32,616 nt of DNA, from NCBI RefSeq assembly GCF_900634715.1, contig NZ_CAAAFO010000147.1, forward strand, positions 68,733 to 101,348, given 5' to 3'. The notes under the pieces are model-generated. The model saw nothing but the letters and a program-made list of their open reading frames with translations. It was not told the DNA's origin and made no database searches. How positions within the stretch are numbered: the stretch's first letter is position 1; the number at the start of each line of letters is the position of its first letter. Positions 26,242 to 32,616 of the stretch are shown here, piece after piece. The translations under genes and the position numbers were made by a program. This DNA comes from Candidatus Protofrankia californiensis. Its GTDB lineage: Bacteria > Actinomycetota > Actinomycetes > Frankiales > Frankiaceae.

Positions 26242-28263
26242 ATGACGACATCTCGCCGGTCGTCCACCGGGACCAGCGGGTGGATCGGGCAGCCGAACCA
26301 CCAACAGACCTCGGCGGGGACGACATTCCCGAAGACCACCGCCACTGTATCCTGGCTGTACGGACGCCTGTTCGCCTGGCTCACCGGGAATCCCGCGGCC
26401 GCCCGCGTCGAGCATTTCATCCGGGACCAGAACAAGGCGACCGTCGCGCACGCCGCTCTTTCTCTGCTGGGTTCGTCGGCACTGGTGGTCGCCCCGTTCG
26501 CAATTCGGAACCTGATCGACGGATGGCTCCTGCGGCTGCGGACGAGCGGCATACTCCTACCGGTATTCCTCATACTCGGCGCCTTTGTGCTCAGCGCCGC
26601 CGTGTCGACGGTGCGGTACATACTGATCGGCTATTTCAGCGAGAAGCTCGCCCTGCGGATCCAGCGCGACCTGCACCAGCACGCGATCGCGCTGCCGTTC
26701 CCCCACTTCGCCCGGGCCCGGCACGGTGATGTCGTCACCCTCTTCACCATCGACACCGCTAAGGTCCAGACCGCGGCCGCGGTCTGTCTGCCCGCCATCG
26801 CGACCATGGCGGTCGAACTCGTCGTCTCCGGAGTGGTCGCATACCTGCTCCAGTGGCGCCTCGCGTTCGCCGTGGCCGTGATCGGCGTGATTCCACTCGT
26901 CCTGCTGCGGCTGGTGCGTGGACGCGTCCGGGCCATCAGCAGGGTGGAGATCGAACGGCACAGCCGCATGGTCGATCATCTCGTCGAGCTGACCGGGCCG
27001 GTGGGAGCGCTGCACATGCGCGCCTTTCGCGCGCAGAGCGCCGGCCAGGAGGAGTTCGAACGGCTGGGCTCGGCCATTTCGACAGCCGCCCGCACCCGCG
27101 TGCAGGTCTTCGCCCGCCTGCAGCTCATCGCCGCGGGAAGTTCGGTGCTGGCAACCATGACCGTGATCGGGTTCGGGGTGTGGCTCACCCTGGATCAGAC
27201 GATGACGGTCGGCACTTTCGTGGCGTTCCTCAGCGTGCTCCTCCTGGCATTCCGTTCCATTGCAGGCTTCGCCAACCTGCGTACCCAGCTCTTCGACGGC
27301 GAGTCCTCCCTCATCCGCATCCTGGCCTTTCTCGACATCCCGCTGGAGCCGGCGCCCGCGGCTGACCGCAGCAATGTCAGACCATTGGCGACGGCCGATC
27401 GGCCACACCCGCCAAAGAGCACTCCGGCGCCGACGGACCCAGCGGCCCCCAGCCCCGAAAGCACTCCCAGACCACCGGTTCACGGCGATCTCGTCCTGGA
27501 GAACGTCTCCTACTCCTACGCGCCCGACGTACCGGCTCCCAGCTGGGCCGTCCGTTCCGTCGACATCGTCGTGGAGCGCAGCGAAATGGTGGCTGTCGTC
27601 GGATTCAGCGGCGCCGGGAAGACCACGCTCTGCCATCTCGCGAGCGGCCTGCTCACCCCCACCAGCGGGCGCGTCCTGCTCGGCGGCCGTGATGCCGCCG
27701 GGCTTTCCCCCACCGCGGGCCGAGCCGCCGTCGGCCTGGTTTCGCAGGAACCGTTCATCCAGCGCCGTACCGTTGCGGAGAACCTCCGCTTCGGGAATCC
27801 GGCTGCAACGACCGACGAGCTCTGGGCCGCCCTGGAGGCGACCGGTCTGGTCACGCTCGTGCGCTCCCTTCCGGAGGGAATCCACACGCCGCTGGGACAC
27901 AGCGGTTACCAGATCTCCGGTGGGGAGCGGCAACGGCTGTCCATCGCCCGCGTACTCGTTCAGAATCCGCGAACCGTCATCCTCGACGAGGCCACGTCGA
28001 ACCTTGACACGCTGACCGAGGATCTCCTGCGCGCCTCCCTCGAACGTCTTCTCGCCGATCGCAGCTGCCTCGTCGTCGCCCATCGGGCGACGATGACCGT
28101 CGCCGCCGACCGCATCTACGTACTGGAAAACGGCACAGTGATGGAGGCCGGCCCACACGACCGGCTCATCCGCAGCGGCGGTATCTACGCCCGGTTGACC
28201 CGTGGACCGGCGGAGAGGACGTCGAGGAAGGAAGCGAAGAAGGAAAGGAACGGCGGCCGGTAG
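26242..28263 (+). CDS. ABC exporter, fused permease and ATPase
   Basis: This 673-residue half-transporter resembles lipid, drug and peptide exporters. After about 65 N-terminal residues, hydrophobic segments lie near 68-95, 102-130, 175-224 (two), 296-316 and 322-345. A Pro/Ala-rich linker (about 370-413) leads to the ATPase: Walker A GFSGAGKT (454-461), Q-loop Gln502, signature SGGER (559-563), Walker B VILDE (579-583) and H-loop His614. No C39 peptidase domain is present, so it would not cleave a double-glycine leader itself. The ATG at 26242 lacks a clear ribosome-binding site; translation may be coupled to the upstream small gene. It is followed by a perfect 20-bp hairpin. The substrate is unknown; the neighbouring small protein is the obvious candidate. 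Confidence 0.92.
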   Translation: MTTSRRSSTGTSGWIGQPNHQQTSAGTTFPKTTATVSWLYGRLFAWLTGNPAAARVEHFIRDQNKATVAHAALSLLGSSALVVAPFAIRNLIDGWLLRLRTSGILLPVFLILGAFVLSAAVSTVRYILIGYFSEKLALRIQRDLHQHAIALPFPHFARARHGDVVTLFTIDTAKVQTAAAVCLPAIATMAVELVVSGVVAYLLQWRLAFAVAVIGVIPLVLLRLVRGRVRAISRVEIERHSRMVDHLVELTGPVGALHMRAFRAQSAGQEEFERLGSAISTAARTRVQVFARLQLIAAGSSVLATMTVIGFGVWLTLDQTMTVGTFVAFLSVLLLAFRSIAGFANLRTQLFDGESSLIRILAFLDIPLEPAPAADRSNVRPLATADRPHPPKSTPAPTDPAAPSPESTPRPPVHGDLVLENVSYSYAPDVPAPSWAVRSVDIVVERSEMVAVVGFSGAGKTTLCHLASGLLTPTSGRVLLGGRDAAGLSPTAGRAAVGLVSQEPFIQRRTVAENLRFGNPAATTDELWAALEATGLVTLVRSLPEGIHTPLGHSGYQISGGERQRLSIARVLVQNPRTVILDEATSNLDTLTEDLLRASLERLLADRSCLVVAHRATMTVAADRIYVLENGTVMEAGPHDRLIRSGGIYARLTRGPAERTSRKEAKKERNGGR

Positions 28264-28308
28264 GACCGCCGGAGGAACCACCGCAGAACCATCGGAAAAC
28301 TCACCGGA

Positions 28309-28356
28309 AAACACTTGTGCCCGGACCGCATGCCATAGCGGTCCGGGCACAAGTGT
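28309..28356. terminator. perfect 20-bp hairpin after the ABC exporter
   Basis: Twenty bases starting AACACTTGTGCC (28309-28328) pair without mismatch with the stretch ending GGCACAAGTGTT (28337-28356) around an eight-base loop. It lies about 45 bases past the exporter stop in a convergent region. Being symmetric, it could stop transcription from both sides. An A-rich stretch precedes it, giving a U-rich 3' side on the minus strand (GTTTTCCGG). Confidence 0.78.
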
Positions 28357-28389
28357 TGGAGCGGTTGTCCTCGCAGACGGCTGTCACCC

Positions 28390-28437
28390 GCTGTTGCCAC
28401 CACCTGCTGTTGTCACCACCCACTGTTGTCACCGGCT
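28390..28437. repeat. 3 x 16-bp tandem repeat
   Basis: Three imperfect copies of GCTGTTGTCACCACCC lie in the convergent gap between the exporter terminator and the rpoC terminator. An extra partial unit may precede them near 28376. Confidence 0.8.
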
Positions 28438-28473
28438 CGGCGGTCATTCACCGGCAATCCGGCTCCACACGGC

Positions 28474-28520
28474 AGGCGGCCCGGGTGGGCGCCCAACGAG
28501 GACGCTCACCCGGGCCGCCT
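28474..28520 (-). terminator. rpoC terminator hairpin
   Basis: AGGCGGCCCGGGTG (28474-28487) pairs with CACCCGGGCCGCCT (28507-28520), a perfect 14-bp stem with a 19-base loop, 29 bases past the rpoC stop. No strong U-tract follows. Confidence 0.7.
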
Positions 28521-28549
28521 GGTAGTCCGGGGATCCGGGGCAGAAGGAC

Positions 28550-32443
<3,894 letters not shown>

Positions 32444-32616
32444 GTGTCTTCTCTCTCTGCCGTCTGGCTGCCCGCTGTCGCCGGCAGGCTTCGTGAGGAT
32501 GGCGGCGGCTGTGGGCTTGGGCCGTCAGTTTGTCCAAGGTCGGCGGGGATACCGCGACACGGCCGGTGTTTCCGGGCTACCGGGTACCGTGTCCCGACCG
32601 CGTGGTCCGCGGCCAC

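Noticed and set aside
26557-28350. 597-codon minus-strand frame opposite the ABC exporter
   Set aside because: The exporter frame carries all ABC motifs; the opposite frame has none.
32444-32616. rpoB end or another gene upstream of rpoC
   Set aside because: The 173 bases show no recognisable RpoB C-terminus in any frame; they look like the rpoB-rpoC spacer.

Overview
The window is a high-GC bacterial chromosome segment carrying most of the ribosomal-protein and RNA-polymerase supercluster on the minus strand. It is read right to left: rpoC, then rpsL-rpsG-fusA-tuf, then the S10 operon (rpsJ to rpsQ), the spc operon (rplN to rplO), secY-adk-map, then infA-rpmJ-rpsM-rpsK-rpsD-rpoA-rplQ, and finally truA, which is cut by the left edge. 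The high G+C, frequent GTG starts, the helical insert in RpoC that is typical of actinobacterial beta-prime, and the zinc-type S14, S4 and L36 point to an actinobacterium. A Frankia-like organism is my best guess, but that is inference and no 16S rRNA is present.

The conserved order is broken between rpoC and rpsL. This interval (about 24.4-28.3 kb) holds a minus-strand NOL1/NOP2/Sun-type RNA methyltransferase and, on the opposite strand, a 103-residue acidic orphan protein followed 32 bases later by a 673-residue fused permease/ATPase ABC exporter. A promoter-like site and an 11-bp-arm inverted repeat lie upstream of the small gene. A perfect 20-bp hairpin follows the exporter. This looks like an accessory peptide/export module placed inside an essential locus.

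Within the operons many genes overlap by 1-4 bases (TGATG, ATGA, GTGA, TAGTG), which suggests translational coupling. A few gaps are much longer, and these carry unusual DNA. Five of them contain a family of small hairpins with a conserved GCGA...TCGC inner stem and an A-rich loop ending in ATCA. In the best copies the rest of the stem differs while pairing is kept. Two of the gaps hold tandem pairs. Other gaps hold triplicate short tandem repeats (15, 12 and 16 bp) or strong palindromes that probably act as terminators or attenuators.

Protein-level oddities are a long low-complexity tail on S3 encoded by a hexanucleotide repeat, a roughly 100-residue Ala/Glu-rich tail on L17, extended ends on L4, and a Pro-to-Gln change beside the motif IV cysteine of the RNA methyltransferase. 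All other genes appear intact and near their usual family lengths.
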